64,000 nt of DNA from SVFI01 sp964519385 (GTDB lineage Bacteria; Bacillota; Clostridia; Lachnospirales; Lachnospiraceae). Positions 33,851-42,587 of this stretch are shown piece by piece (the first letter of the stretch is position 1; every line of letters starts with the position of its first letter). The translations under genes were made by a program, and so were the position numbers. The stretch is taken from contig CAZFLR010000009.1 of the NCBI GenBank assembly GCA_964519385.1, forward strand, positions 1 to 64,000. The letters run 5' to 3'. The notes below the pieces were generated by a model. That model was not told the DNA's origin. It did not search any database and worked only from the letters and a program-made list of their open reading frames with translations.

Positions 33851-34654
33851 TTAATATCCGGACAGCTCCGTATAAATCTTAATCTCAACACGCCTGTTAC
33901 GGGCTCTTCCTTCCGGCGTGTCATTGTCTGCAACCGGAATATATTCACCGCGGCCGGAATGCTTCATCAGCGACGGATCCAGCGATGTTGTCTGCAGAAA
34001 ATAATCAAATACTGCCAGTGCACGAAAACTCGAAAGCACATTATTGTTGGCAAATTTTGAATTGCTAATCGGCACATTATCCGTATGTCCCTCTATCTCA
34101 ATCGTACTTTCCGCATAGCGGACAAGTATCATGGCAACCTTGTCAAGAAGCGGCTTCGCCTCCTCCTTCAGGCGGTCACTGCCCGAATCAAACAAAAATG
34201 CTCCGTTTAAGGTCAGGGAAACGTACTGCGAATTGAAATCAACACTGATATCTCCCTCGCTCTGTCCGGAGTCCTCCGACAGTGCTTCTTCTATCTTCTC
34301 CGCAAGTTCCTCAGACTCCGAAAGCTTCTTCTGTTCAAACTCTTCAAACGCATCCACATCCTGATCGGACTCCGCGGTTTTACCTGTACTGTTTATGTAT
34401 TGATCCAGTTCATTGAGCTGGCTGACACCGTTACTGATAAGTATTCCGTCTCCGATTGCCATCGCTCCCGCCTCAAAAATACTAAAGGTCTGCGAAAATG
34501 AAGCAGCCACCTCATCAAACTTCTTGGCATCCACGCTGGACATTGAGAACAAAAGCACGAAGAAACAAAGAAGAAGATTCATCAGGTCACTAAACGTGGC
34601 CATCCATTCCGGTGAACCGCCGGATGGCTGTTCTTCTTTTCTTTTCTTAGCCAT
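33851..34654 (-). CDS. motB: Stator protein MotB
   Basis: Anchors the stator to peptidoglycan and carries the ion-binding Asp. Starting at 34654 (MAKKRKEEQPSGGSPEWMAT) it has 267 residues. Asp23 in ATFSDLMNLLLCFF is the ion-binding residue. A plug and linker follow, then the OmpA-like domain with IEIEGHTDNVPI. The start overlaps motA by eight bases. Whether it uses protons or sodium cannot be read. Confidence 0.95.
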   Translation of the reverse strand: MAKKRKEEQPSGGSPEWMATFSDLMNLLLCFFVLLFSMSSVDAKKFDEVAASFSQTFSIFEAGAMAIGDGILISNGVSQLNELDQYINSTGKTAESDQDVDAFEEFEQKKLSESEELAEKIEEALSEDSGQSEGDISVDFNSQYVSLTLNGAFLFDSGSDRLKEEAKPLLDKVAMILVRYAESTIEIEGHTDNVPISNSKFANNNVLSSFRALAVFDYFLQTTSLDPSLMKHSGRGEYIPVADNDTPEGRARNRRVEIKIYTELSGY

Positions 34655-35444
34655 CTGCTTCACCACCTTCACTCTGTCCGGTCTCTCTGTCCTTCGGTGC
34701 AAGGAACGATTTTAATTTCTCTTCAATTACACGCGGATTCTCGCCTGCCTGAATCGACAGAAGACCCTCCACCATAATTTCCTTAATCATAATCTCCGTC
34801 TCATTGTTCGCATTCAGCTTGCTTGCAACCGGTGTACAAATCCAGTTGGCAAGGAGTGAGCCGTACAACGTAGTAATCAGAGCAACCGCCATATTCGGTC
34901 CGATTGCACTCGGGTCCGAAAGATTCTGGAGCATGTTAACAAGACCAATCAGGGTACCAATCATACCCCAGGCAGGTCCCATCGCGCCAAGGTCCTTCCA
35001 GAATGACATGTTCTGTTTGTGACGGGCATCCACACTGGCAAGCTCTGTCTCCATAATACCGCGGACGAGTTCCGGATCGGTTCCGTCAACTATTAACAGG
35101 ATTCCCTTCTTTAAAAAAGCGTCATCCAAATCGGCTGCTGCTTCTTCCAACGAAAGCAATCCTTCTTTACGTGCAACATTTGAAAGATCAATAATCTTTT
35201 GAATCATCTGGGCCGTGTCAAGATTCGGCACCTTGAAAATCAGCCTAAAGCTCTTCAGGCCATTGAAGTAATCCGCCATCGAATAACTCGCCATAACACA
35301 GAAAAACGAGCCTCCGAATGTAATCAGCGCGGAAGGCGCATCCCAGAAATTCGGCAACGCTGCCCATCCCTGATCTCCTGATACAATACCAAAAACACAA
35401 AGCACAAAGCCTGCAATCAAACCTAAAATTGAAGCTATATCCAA
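34647..35444 (-). CDS. motA: Stator protein MotA
   Basis: Ion-conducting partner of MotB. I take the TTG at 35444 as start: it gives MDIASILGLIAGFVLCVFG, the usual MotA N-terminus, and has AGGTG six bases upstream; the GTG at 35453 is too close to it. 265 residues with four helices. The cytoplasmic loop contains DLDDAFLKKGILLIVDGTDP, and AMGPAWGMIGTLIGLVNML lies before the third helix. Confidence 0.95.
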   Translation of the reverse strand: MDIASILGLIAGFVLCVFGIVSGDQGWAALPNFWDAPSALITFGGSFFCVMASYSMADYFNGLKSFRLIFKVPNLDTAQMIQKIIDLSNVARKEGLLSLEEAAADLDDAFLKKGILLIVDGTDPELVRGIMETELASVDARHKQNMSFWKDLGAMGPAWGMIGTLIGLVNMLQNLSDPSAIGPNMAVALITTLYGSLLANWICTPVASKLNANNETEIMIKEIMVEGLLSIQAGENPRVIEEKLKSFLAPKDRETGQSEGGEADG

Positions 35445-35468
35445 AGCAATCACCTGCCTATTTTCACG

Positions 35469-35549
35469 CTAGTATGTAAAAATATCCTTTCTAATCAATT
35501 CTACTAAATTTTTCACTTCTTGTCTACTTACTTTTACAATTATTTGCAT
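35469..35549 (-). CDS. Possible leaderless 26-residue peptide in the flgE-motA gap
   Basis: An ATG at 35549 opens a 26-codon frame (MQIIVKVSRQEVKNLVELIR and six more, then TAG). TATAAT lies at 35561-35556, so transcription would start at or next to the ATG and the mRNA would be leaderless. No ribosome site precedes it. It is a basic amphipathic helix unlike FlbD, which occupies this area in Bacillus. Could be a chance frame. Confidence 0.25.
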   Translation of the reverse strand: MQIIVKVSRQEVKNLVELIRKDIFTY

Positions 35550-35555
35550 ACCCAA

Positions 35556-35574
35556 ATTATACCTTTTGCAAAAG
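35556..35574 (-). promoter_or_regulatory. TATAAT box with adjoining palindrome upstream of motA
   Basis: A perfect TATAAT (35561-35556) directly follows the 12-base palindrome CTTTTGCAAAAG (35574-35563). No good -35 box sits 16-18 bases upstream, so an activator or a chance match must be considered. If active, it would let motA-motB and the genes after them be transcribed apart from the main operon promoter. Confidence 0.35.
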
Positions 35575-35581
35575 ATACTCT

Positions 35582-35612
35582 AAGGGCGATGACCCTTTCG
35601 GCCACCGCCCTT
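35582..35612 (-). promoter_or_regulatory. Strong RNA hairpin between flgE and motA
   Basis: A 13-bp stem with two G-U pairs and a GAAAG loop, starting AAGGGCGGTGGCC on the minus strand. The two G-U pairs become A-C mismatches on the other strand, so the fold belongs to the operon transcript. No U tract follows, so it is more likely an mRNA-processing or stability element than a full terminator. Confidence 0.55.
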
Positions 35613-35635
35613 TCACTCCTTATTATGTACAATAA

Positions 35636-37267
35636 TTATCGTTTCAGATTGACAAGTTCCTCAAGAAGCGTGTCTGAAACAGTGATAATTCTTGAGTTTG
35701 CCTGGAAACCTCTCTGTGTTGTAATCATCTCAGTAAACTCTGAGGATAAATCCACGTTACTCATTTCAAGCACACCGGTTGTCATATATCCGCCGTCTGC
35801 AGAAACGTCCTGACCGATTCCGTCAAACTCACCAGAGTTCATCGTTGCAGAATAAAGGTTATCTCCTTCCTTCTGAAGACCGGATGCATTTGCAAAGGTT
35901 GCCACTGCAATCTGTCCCAGAAGCTTGGTCTGTCCGTTGTCGTAAGAGGCGTAAATCATACCGTCACTCTGAATGGAAATACCGGACATTTCTCCGAGCT
36001 TTCTACCTGTTCCGTAACCATCTGTATCTCCGCTGACTGCGCTGATTGTACTTGTTCCGTTATTGTTGTAATTTGAAGAAGGCGAAAAATCGATATTGAT
36101 ATCCTCAAATGCACTTCCCGGCTGGTCCCCGAAACTGAGAACAAGCTCCAGATTATTGGTTAGTCCGTTGACATTTAAAATTTCACCCGTTGTTGTATTG
36201 TACTGGATTACACCACCCGTAATCTGTTTACCATCTACAGAAATGGAAGAATCTGCCGGTGTAATCTTGCTTGAGATGTTTCCTGCATCCACCAGCGAGC
36301 CGAGTGTTGTTGCTACACCTGTACCGTCATCTACATATAATTTTGCGAACTCTTCATATGTCGTGTATCCGTATGCATTGGCAAGCACTTTTTTCTCGTC
36401 CTCTGTCAACGTTCCCGCAAGATTTATGGTCTGGGAATTACCGCCTTCATCGAGATAGGTCATCGTTGTTCCGTTCACCGTATATCCATTTGCCAGCGTA
36501 AGAGTCTTTGCATCCGCAACATTCTTTACGGAACCGAGCTTGATGTTGGTAGAATCAATGGCATCTCCGTTAGAATCAAGAACCTCTGTCAGCTCTGCCG
36601 TATACATACCCTCTGTTCCCGTTGCCTTCATGGAAATTTTTGCCGTGTAAGCATAACCGAGATTATCAAAGAAGTTTACGCTGATAATCTTTCCTGCCTC
36701 GGAGGATACCGAAGGATCATTTTTGTCAATGATACCTGACACATAAGCTTCCGTGGTCGCTGCCGGCGGATATGTCATATTTTCCGCGCTCATAATCTTG
36801 AGGGCACTTACCGTATCCTTGGCAATCATACCATTCTGTACCTGCCATCCCTGCACGGTATAACCGTTGGATGTCATTGCAAGGTTACCCTGACCGTCCA
36901 CATAGAAGGAACCGTCTCTTGTAAAGAAATTATCCTGTCCGTTGCTGACGATAAAAAATGCATCTCCCGTAATCTTGATATCAAACGGGTTACCTGTTGA
37001 CTGTGTTGCACCTGCCGTCTCAATTGATGCGGAAATCGCTCCTGTCTTTACACCAAGACCAATCTGTCTTGCGTTTGTTCCCGCTCTTCCCGTCTCCGGA
37101 TTCGCACCGGATGCAGCCTGGGTTGTCTGATACATAAGCTCAGAAAAAGTAATAGACTGTGATTTGTATGCAGTTGTGTTAACGTTTGCGATATTATTAC
37201 CGATAACGTCCATTTTTGTCTGGTGTGTTTTCAATCCAGATACACCAGAATAAAGTGATCTCATCAT
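35636..37267 (-). CDS. flgE: Flagellar hook protein FlgE
   Basis: Main hook subunit, 543 residues. The N-terminus (SLYSGVSGLKTHQTKMDVIG, then NNIANVNTTAYK) and the C-terminal ELVNLKR heptads form the D0 coiled coil; the middle is variable beta structure. It is long for FlgE because of the central insert (about 200-400), as often in Lachnospiraceae. GGAGG precedes two possible ATG starts. It is the last gene before the 182-base flgE-motA gap. Confidence 0.95.
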   Translation of the reverse strand: MMRSLYSGVSGLKTHQTKMDVIGNNIANVNTTAYKSQSITFSELMYQTTQAASGANPETGRAGTNARQIGLGVKTGAISASIETAGATQSTGNPFDIKITGDAFFIVSNGQDNFFTRDGSFYVDGQGNLAMTSNGYTVQGWQVQNGMIAKDTVSALKIMSAENMTYPPAATTEAYVSGIIDKNDPSVSSEAGKIISVNFFDNLGYAYTAKISMKATGTEGMYTAELTEVLDSNGDAIDSTNIKLGSVKNVADAKTLTLANGYTVNGTTMTYLDEGGNSQTINLAGTLTEDEKKVLANAYGYTTYEEFAKLYVDDGTGVATTLGSLVDAGNISSKITPADSSISVDGKQITGGVIQYNTTTGEILNVNGLTNNLELVLSFGDQPGSAFEDINIDFSPSSNYNNNGTSTISAVSGDTDGYGTGRKLGEMSGISIQSDGMIYASYDNGQTKLLGQIAVATFANASGLQKEGDNLYSATMNSGEFDGIGQDVSADGGYMTTGVLEMSNVDLSSEFTEMITTQRGFQANSRIITVSDTLLEELVNLKR

Positions 37268-37342
37268 AATGAATGACCTCCTGTTTTCCGGTCCGTCTAT
37301 TCCGTCTGTCAGTCAGGAATATCTTGCCTCCGTAAGGTCCGG

Positions 37343-37741
37343 CTAGTTGATAACGGCTCCGTCAATGTTTGTAAATATGTTTTCTTCTGTGTTGTCCGAC
37401 CCCATTGCCGTGATGACTGTACGGCTTCCCGTACTCACAATAAATGCCATGTCATCAATCAGCACAAGTGGTTCCTTGATTCCTTTTCCGCTTGCCTTGT
37501 CCGTTCCCTCTTCCAGTCTTGCAAGCTGCTGGTCGCTGAGACTTAAATTCCTCTCTGCAAGCCGGTTTACGGCGTGCTTGGAAAATTTGAGTTCTCCGGG
37601 CTTTCTGCCCATCTGTGCTCTCTGATTGAGAATCTGCTCAAAACTCAGCTCCTCCGCATTATGTCTGAGGTTTCCGGTCTGTGCCAAATTGTTTTTCGGC
37701 ATCTGCACTGCGGATAAGTATGGACTATTTTGAATGTTCAT
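37343..37741 (-). CDS. Flagellar operon protein of the TIGR02530 type
   Basis: 132 residues starting MNIQNSPYLSAVQMPKNN, with GAGGAGG before the ATG at 37741. The core LKFSKHAVNRLAERNLSLSD and the later GIKEPLVLIDDMAFIVS match the conserved unknown protein found between flgD and flgE in Firmicutes. Role unproven; hook assembly is suggested by position. Confidence 0.85.
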   Translation of the reverse strand: MNIQNSPYLSAVQMPKNNLAQTGNLRHNAEELSFEQILNQRAQMGRKPGELKFSKHAVNRLAERNLSLSDQQLARLEEGTDKASGKGIKEPLVLIDDMAFIVSTGSRTVITAMGSDNTEENIFTNIDGAVIN

Positions 37742-37776
37742 AACCTTCCTCCTCCATGAGAATGCCAATCCGTAAA

Positions 37777-38454
37777 TTATTCTTTACTGTTTTCGCTATT
37801 ATCTTTATCGGCTGTTTCCTCTGCTGCCTTAACCACCTGCTGCATTTTTTCACGATATTGACCGATTAAATCCTTTACGCTCTGTGCCACAAAGGTTTTC
37901 TGATAATCGTCCATCGCATCATAGGCTTCAATTACTTCCGTAACCGCGCTCTTGTCAGCAATTGTAACGTCCTCCACCTTAGGAAGCTTTGCCACCTTAC
38001 CAACCAGCGAGGATGCAAGCTCATAAGCCGTAAGATAAGTCTCATCACACACATATGTCACATCATCCAGCGAATATAATTCTTCGTCTATCGCCACGAG
38101 TGCTTTTCCGTTTTCGTACTTCACGTAATCCACCTTGCCCATGATGGTAGACTCTACTCCGTTGCTGCCCGTTGTCGTAATCTGTACCGTCTGACCGACA
38201 AGACCTGATGCACGGCTCAAATCCATACTCTGGCTCATATTCTGCATCTGTTCTACCTCTGAGAACGTTGCATACTGTGCAATATATTCCGTGTTTGATG
38301 TAGGCTCCAAAGGATCCTGATACTTCATCTGTGCCACAAGAAGCTGAAGAAAATCGTCCTTTCCTAATGTGGACTCTCCCTTCTCCGACTTTGCCGATGT
38401 AGTTTTGGCCGCATTTGCCACGATACCGTCTTCAATTATCGCAGATACACTCAT
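37777..38454 (-). CDS. flgD: Hook assembly scaffold FlgD
   Basis: Caps the growing hook. 225 residues; KDDFLQLLVAQMKYQDPLEP (about 32-51) is the family signature, followed by SEVEQMQNMSQSM. The C-terminal third (about 150-225) is charged and helical. AGGAGG precedes the ATG. It lies between fliK and the TIGR02530-type gene. Confidence 0.94.
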   Translation of the reverse strand: MSVSAIIEDGIVANAAKTTSAKSEKGESTLGKDDFLQLLVAQMKYQDPLEPTSNTEYIAQYATFSEVEQMQNMSQSMDLSRASGLVGQTVQITTTGSNGVESTIMGKVDYVKYENGKALVAIDEELYSLDDVTYVCDETYLTAYELASSLVGKVAKLPKVEDVTIADKSAVTEVIEAYDAMDDYQKTFVAQSVKDLIGQYREKMQQVVKAAEETADKDNSENSKE

Positions 38455-38467
38455 CGTTCTTCCTCCT

Positions 38468-39871
38468 TTATACCCGGAAATTCATCCGGTTACCGCCCAT
38501 CCGCATCATTTCAATCTGCAGACGATCCGCATCTGATATTTCTTCTTCGTCAATTTCTTCCTGTCCCATCATATTCAGGTCAAGAAGCTTTCTGCTGCTC
38601 TTCTTTTCTTTTGCCGCATTCTGTCCGTCTTCGTTTCCGTTTCCGTCAAGGTTCTGTTCAAACTCATGGGTTGCAACCGTGACCTCCACCGCGTCAATCT
38701 TAAGTCCCTGTTCCTGAAGAGACTCCCGGAGCAAGAGCATCTGACTTTCCATCGCCGCGCGAACCATCTCATCCGCAACCGCAAGTCTTGCACTGATGTT
38801 TCCGTCTTTTGCCACCACCTGAAGATTCACCGTTCCGAGTTCCACCGGATGAAGCTGTATCTCCATCGAAGAAATCTTCTCCGAATGATGTACCTTTACA
38901 TAATCAGAAACCTGCTGAATCAAATCCCTTGCCTGCTCCGCATCAAGACGGTTTTCAAACAGATAATCCGTCTCAGCTGCTGCCGAAGCCGTGTCTGTTG
39001 TCATCTGATGTGCATTGGAATCTGTATTCATAAGAGAGGCTCCGCTCTCTGCTCCGGATCCCTGTGTATCAGGTGCCGTATCTCCCGTCAACGGCTGCTG
39101 TGCCGAAACCTGCTGTCCGGTTTCCCTGGTTCCGCCTGCCTCTTTGCCGGAAACCGTTTCCGTCTTCTGTCCGTCTTTGGAAATATAATTCTCCTCGTCT
39201 GCCGACACGCTTTCCGCCTGTTCTGCCGTCTCATCCGCCGGAATAAAATCCTGCGGTTCCTCCGCAACAAACTCCTCTGTCGTTTCCTGTGCTCTAAGCT
39301 GCTGTTCAATCGCCGCCTGCAACTCTTCCCGACTCATCCCAAACTCCTGCGCCACTTCCGCAAGCTCCGTGACAACCGTCTGTGTCAGAGAATCAATCCG
39401 TGCGAACAGATTTTCATCCGTCAAAACATCCACCGTCTGCATTCCCGTCAACTGTGCTGCCAATGCTGCCATATTTCCCTGCTGCATAAGATCTGCCATG
39501 CTCAGTCCGAGTATTTCCATCGCCTCGCGGACATCCTCCACAGAAACTCCAAGTTCCTCGGCTATCGCTTCTGCGATTTCGTTTTCCTTCTCCGTCATTG
39601 CTTCGGAAAGCTCCTCTTTGGAAACCTCAGGCTTTTCTGCAGTCTCATCCGCTCTGCGGATTTCTTTGTGTCCGCTGCATTCACCGGCCGTCTTTTTGGC
39701 ATATGTATTCGTCTCCGGCTTCTGCACCATATCCGCGCCTTTATTCTCCGCTGATGCCGACTGCATTGTCTCCGCAAACGGAACCTCTGCATTCGTTCCC
39801 GCCGATCTGACCGTGCTCTGCGACGAAACATATGTGCTCTTGGACATTTCCATTATTGATGCACTTGTCAT
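38468..39871 (-). CDS. fliK: Hook-length control protein FliK
   Basis: 467 residues from the ATG at 39871 (AGGAGG upstream). The N-terminal two thirds are low in complexity, rich in Glu, Ala, Thr and Gln, as expected for the molecular ruler. The C-terminal Flg_hook domain (about 335-430) contains MEIQLHPVELGTVNLQVVAK and the following helix. Substrate switching needs contact with FlhB, which is present. Biased composition makes long spurious frames on the other strand. Confidence 0.9.
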   Translation of the reverse strand: MTSASIMEMSKSTYVSSQSTVRSAGTNAEVPFAETMQSASAENKGADMVQKPETNTYAKKTAGECSGHKEIRRADETAEKPEVSKEELSEAMTEKENEIAEAIAEELGVSVEDVREAMEILGLSMADLMQQGNMAALAAQLTGMQTVDVLTDENLFARIDSLTQTVVTELAEVAQEFGMSREELQAAIEQQLRAQETTEEFVAEEPQDFIPADETAEQAESVSADEENYISKDGQKTETVSGKEAGGTRETGQQVSAQQPLTGDTAPDTQGSGAESGASLMNTDSNAHQMTTDTASAAAETDYLFENRLDAEQARDLIQQVSDYVKVHHSEKISSMEIQLHPVELGTVNLQVVAKDGNISARLAVADEMVRAAMESQMLLLRESLQEQGLKIDAVEVTVATHEFEQNLDGNGNEDGQNAAKEKKSSRKLLDLNMMGQEEIDEEEISDADRLQIEMMRMGGNRMNFRV

Positions 39872-39938
39872 ATCCGTCCTCCTTTCTGAGTGATTATAAT
39901 AATCCTCAGAAAGTTTATCGGTCATTTTTCAAAAAAAC

Positions 39939-40802
39939 TTAAGTCTGCGGATCCATAATTTTTGTAACCTTTGCAGCTACGACCGGATCCATCACTCCGA
40001 GGATGGCTCCCCTGTCCTCTGCCGTCATCACGCCGAGTATCCGGGCAACCAAATCCAGATTATCCGTCATCGACTCAAAAATAGCCGCGGCCTCCTTCGG
40101 CTTCATCTCAGAGTACGCAGCTGCATAATCCTTAACTTCCTGCGTCTCCTGTTGCTGACGAATCACCTCTTTATATAGGGTTTCCGCCGTGGAAGGGTCC
40201 ATCGTCTCATAATACTTGGCGTATTCATCCGCTCCCGGACCATTTTCCGCATATACAACTTCCTCGTAAAACTCATTCTTTATCTTCTGAAATTCAAGCT
40301 GATTGCTTTCAAAAGTCTTCAGACGCTCAATCTCAGCCTGCATCTGCTGGATGGTCGTACCGTCTGCCGTTGTCTCCGAACGCGAAGCCTCAAGCTGAAG
40401 CTCAAGCACCTTAATATAATCAACTGCCTCCTGAATCGTTGCATATCCTTCGTAACCACCCTCATCCGCCGTTGTCTCAGGATGCGGAAGAACCTTATTG
40501 ACAACCGGAATGTTTTTCAGCAGCGGAGTCATAACATTGGTTCCGAAGCCTCCGACATCCAGCTTGATGAGAAGTGCGATAATCGCAATCCAGACCACAA
40601 CGATGATAATCGTCACAATCGCCACCGAAAACGGATTTCCTTCCATGTCATCAACCAACTGTGCTTCCTCAAGTGCGAGTTCCCGCGCACGTGCCTTTGC
40701 CTCTTTCTTCTGTCTCTGCTGCTCCTGCTTTAATCTTTTCTTTTCTTCATTCAGTCGCTTTTTATCTGCCTTATAATCCGGCTCTGTCACATTCTGTGCC
40801 AC
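39939..40802 (-). CDS. MotE/YlxF-like flagellar protein with MgtE-N domain
   Basis: 287 residues from a GTG at 40802, with AAGG seven bases upstream; the longer frame overlaps fliJ. Order: a basic coiled coil (1-45), one membrane helix (about 58-78), a periplasmic or extracellular coiled coil, and a C-terminal MgtE intracellular-type domain (AAAIFESMTDNLDLVARILG, then MDPVVAAKVTKIMDP). The position between fliJ and fliK matches B. subtilis YlxF; in Sinorhizobium MotE is a stator chaperone. Role here inferred. Confidence 0.8.
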   Translation of the reverse strand: MAQNVTEPDYKADKKRLNEEKKRLKQEQQRQKKEAKARARELALEEAQLVDDMEGNPFSVAIVTIIIVVVWIAIIALLIKLDVGGFGTNVMTPLLKNIPVVNKVLPHPETTADEGGYEGYATIQEAVDYIKVLELQLEASRSETTADGTTIQQMQAEIERLKTFESNQLEFQKIKNEFYEEVVYAENGPGADEYAKYYETMDPSTAETLYKEVIRQQQETQEVKDYAAAYSEMKPKEAAAIFESMTDNLDLVARILGVMTAEDRGAILGVMDPVVAAKVTKIMDPQT

Positions 40803-40815
40803 GTACTCACCTTCC

Positions 40816-41265
40816 TCACTGTTTGTTCTGACCATAAGTATAACTTGTCAACTGGTCAATCTGCTTGCTCTCATCCGCCTTTTCATCCAGCAAAAACTGT
40901 TCAAACGCCTTCTCCTTCAAAATCTCGTGCGTTTTCCGCTCCTTCATCAGATTCACCATAGCCTCGCGCTTCTGCTCCACCTTTTTTTCCGCCGCATGAA
41001 TACGCAATGCCTGCAGTTTCATTTTTTCTTTCTGTATTTCTGCCGACAAAGTATTGTCTTTGATATCCTTGATACTCAGACTTCCCCTCAGCCTGAGCCG
41101 ACGGCTCTCCTCTTCAATTTCTTTGTTGTGCGCCAACATCTGCGTAAGCTTGTCCTGTTCGTCCAAAAGCTCTGCATTCGCCGCTGCAAATTCATTTTTT
41201 GCCTGGGTTTCCAGCTTTTCTTTTATATTCAGAATATTCTGCATTCGGTAACGAAATCTTCCCAT
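40816..41265 (-). CDS. fliJ: Flagellar export protein FliJ
   Basis: 149 residues, almost wholly an antiparallel coiled coil rich in Lys, Glu and Gln, starting MGRFRYRMQNILNIKEKLE. It couples the FliI ATPase to FlhA. GGTGGTGAG precedes the ATG. It follows fliI by 17 bases. Confidence 0.92.
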   Translation of the reverse strand: MGRFRYRMQNILNIKEKLETQAKNEFAAANAELLDEQDKLTQMLAHNKEIEEESRRLRLRGSLSIKDIKDNTLSAEIQKEKMKLQALRIHAAEKKVEQKREAMVNLMKERKTHEILKEKAFEQFLLDEKADESKQIDQLTSYTYGQNKQ

Positions 41266-41282
41266 TTATACTCACCACCGGA

Positions 41283-42587
41283 CTAATCCTCGAAAATCTG
41301 CTTCATCAGCTCAACCTCTTCTTCAAAGGTGAATTTTTCATCCGTCTGCTGCATCAAAAACCGGTTTACCGCGTCAATTTTAGCAATCGCGTGGTCAATT
41401 CCCGGATTGCTCCCTTTTTTATATGCTCCGATATTAATCAAATCTTCCGCCTCACTGTAGGTAGCCATGACATTCTTCAGCTTGCCCGCCACCTGCTTGT
41501 GCTCCTTTTCTGCAATCTGACTCATACATCTGGAGATACTTTGCAGCACATCAATCGCAGGATAATGATTCTTATGCGCCAGCTTACGGTCGAGCATAAT
41601 GTGCCCGTCCAAAATACTTCGCGCCGTGTCCGTAATCGGCTCATTGAAATCATCGCCATCCACAAGCACCGTATAAAGTCCCGTAATAGAACCCTTATCC
41701 GAACGTCCTGCCCTCTCTAAGAGCTTTGGCATCTCTGAGTATACACTCGGCGGATATCCTCTCGTCACAGGAGGCTCTCCGCTGGCCAGACCGATTTCTC
41801 TCTGCGCCATGGAAAAACGCGTCAGAGAATCCATCATGAGCAGGACATCTTTTCCGCGGTCCCTGAAATACTCCGCAATCGCCGTTGCCGTCTTTGCCGC
41901 CTTATTTCTCTCCAGTGCCGGCTTATCCGAAGTCGCCACTACAACTACCGAACGTTTCATACCCTCTTCGCCGAGGTCACGCTCGATAAATTCACGAACC
42001 TCTCTTCCCCGCTCTCCAATCAGAGCAATCACATTGATATCTGCCTTCGTATTGCGGGCAAACATACCCATCAGAGTCGATTTCCCAACACCCGATCCTG
42101 CAAAAATACCGATACGCTGTCCTTTTCCGACCGTAATCAGTCCGTCCACGGCTTTTACTCCGAGCGGAAGAACCTCATCGATAATCTCCCTCGCCATCGG
42201 ATCCGGAGGCGGTGCCTCCACAGGATACTCCTGTGCACCGGAAAGCTCGATTTCGCCCGAAAAACGCCCGAGTCCGTCGAGCGTCTTTCCAAGTAACTGA
42301 GGACCCACCTTTACCGATAGCGGATACCCTTCATTTTCCACCACGCAGCCGCCTCCGATACCATCCGTCACCTCATAAGGCATAAGTATCGTATGTCCGT
42401 CCTTAAAACCGACAACCTCCGCCGTAATATAATCACCGGTGCGACCCTGTTTATAAACGCGGCACAAATCGCCCAGTCTGGCATCCGGCCCCGCCGACTC
42501 TATGGTAAGACCTACCACATTAACAATCTTTCCGAGCCGTTTAAAAAAAACATCATTTTTCAGTTGTTCATACTTATCCAATTGCAT
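41283..42587 (-). CDS. fliI: Flagellar export ATPase FliI
   Basis: Type III secretion ATPase, 434 residues. Walker A GSGVGKST is at 164-171; Walker B (DVLLMMDSLTRFSMAQREIG) and SVYSEMPKLLERAG follow. The ATG follows the fliH TAG directly; a TTG two codons on is better spaced from GGAG, so the exact start is open. All catalytic residues are present. Confidence 0.96.
   Translation of the reverse strand: MQLDKYEQLKNDVFFKRLGKIVNVVGLTIESAGPDARLGDLCRVYKQGRTGDYITAEVVGFKDGHTILMPYEVTDGIGGGCVVENEGYPLSVKVGPQLLGKTLDGLGRFSGEIELSGAQEYPVEAPPPDPMAREIIDEVLPLGVKAVDGLITVGKGQRIGIFAGSGVGKSTLMGMFARNTKADINVIALIGERGREVREFIERDLGEEGMKRSVVVVATSDKPALERNKAAKTATAIAEYFRDRGKDVLLMMDSLTRFSMAQREIGLASGEPPVTRGYPPSVYSEMPKLLERAGRSDKGSITGLYTVLVDGDDFNEPITDTARSILDGHIMLDRKLAHKNHYPAIDVLQSISRCMSQIAEKEHKQVAGKLKNVMATYSEAEDLINIGAYKKGSNPGIDHAIAKIDAVNRFLMQQTDEKFTFEEEVELMKQIFED

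Noticed and set aside
35590..35625. SigD-type promoter TAAG-N16-GCCGAAAG upstream of motA
   Set aside because: The -10 part sits in the tetraloop side of a strong hairpin and differs from GCCGATAT at two positions; the -35 part is also imperfect. Chance is likelier.
38666..39754. 362-codon open frame on the plus strand
   Set aside because: It lies wholly inside fliK, whose Gln/Glu/Ala bias removes stop codons from the opposite strand. Its translation is Arg/Leu/Cys-rich low-complexity sequence with no ribosome site.
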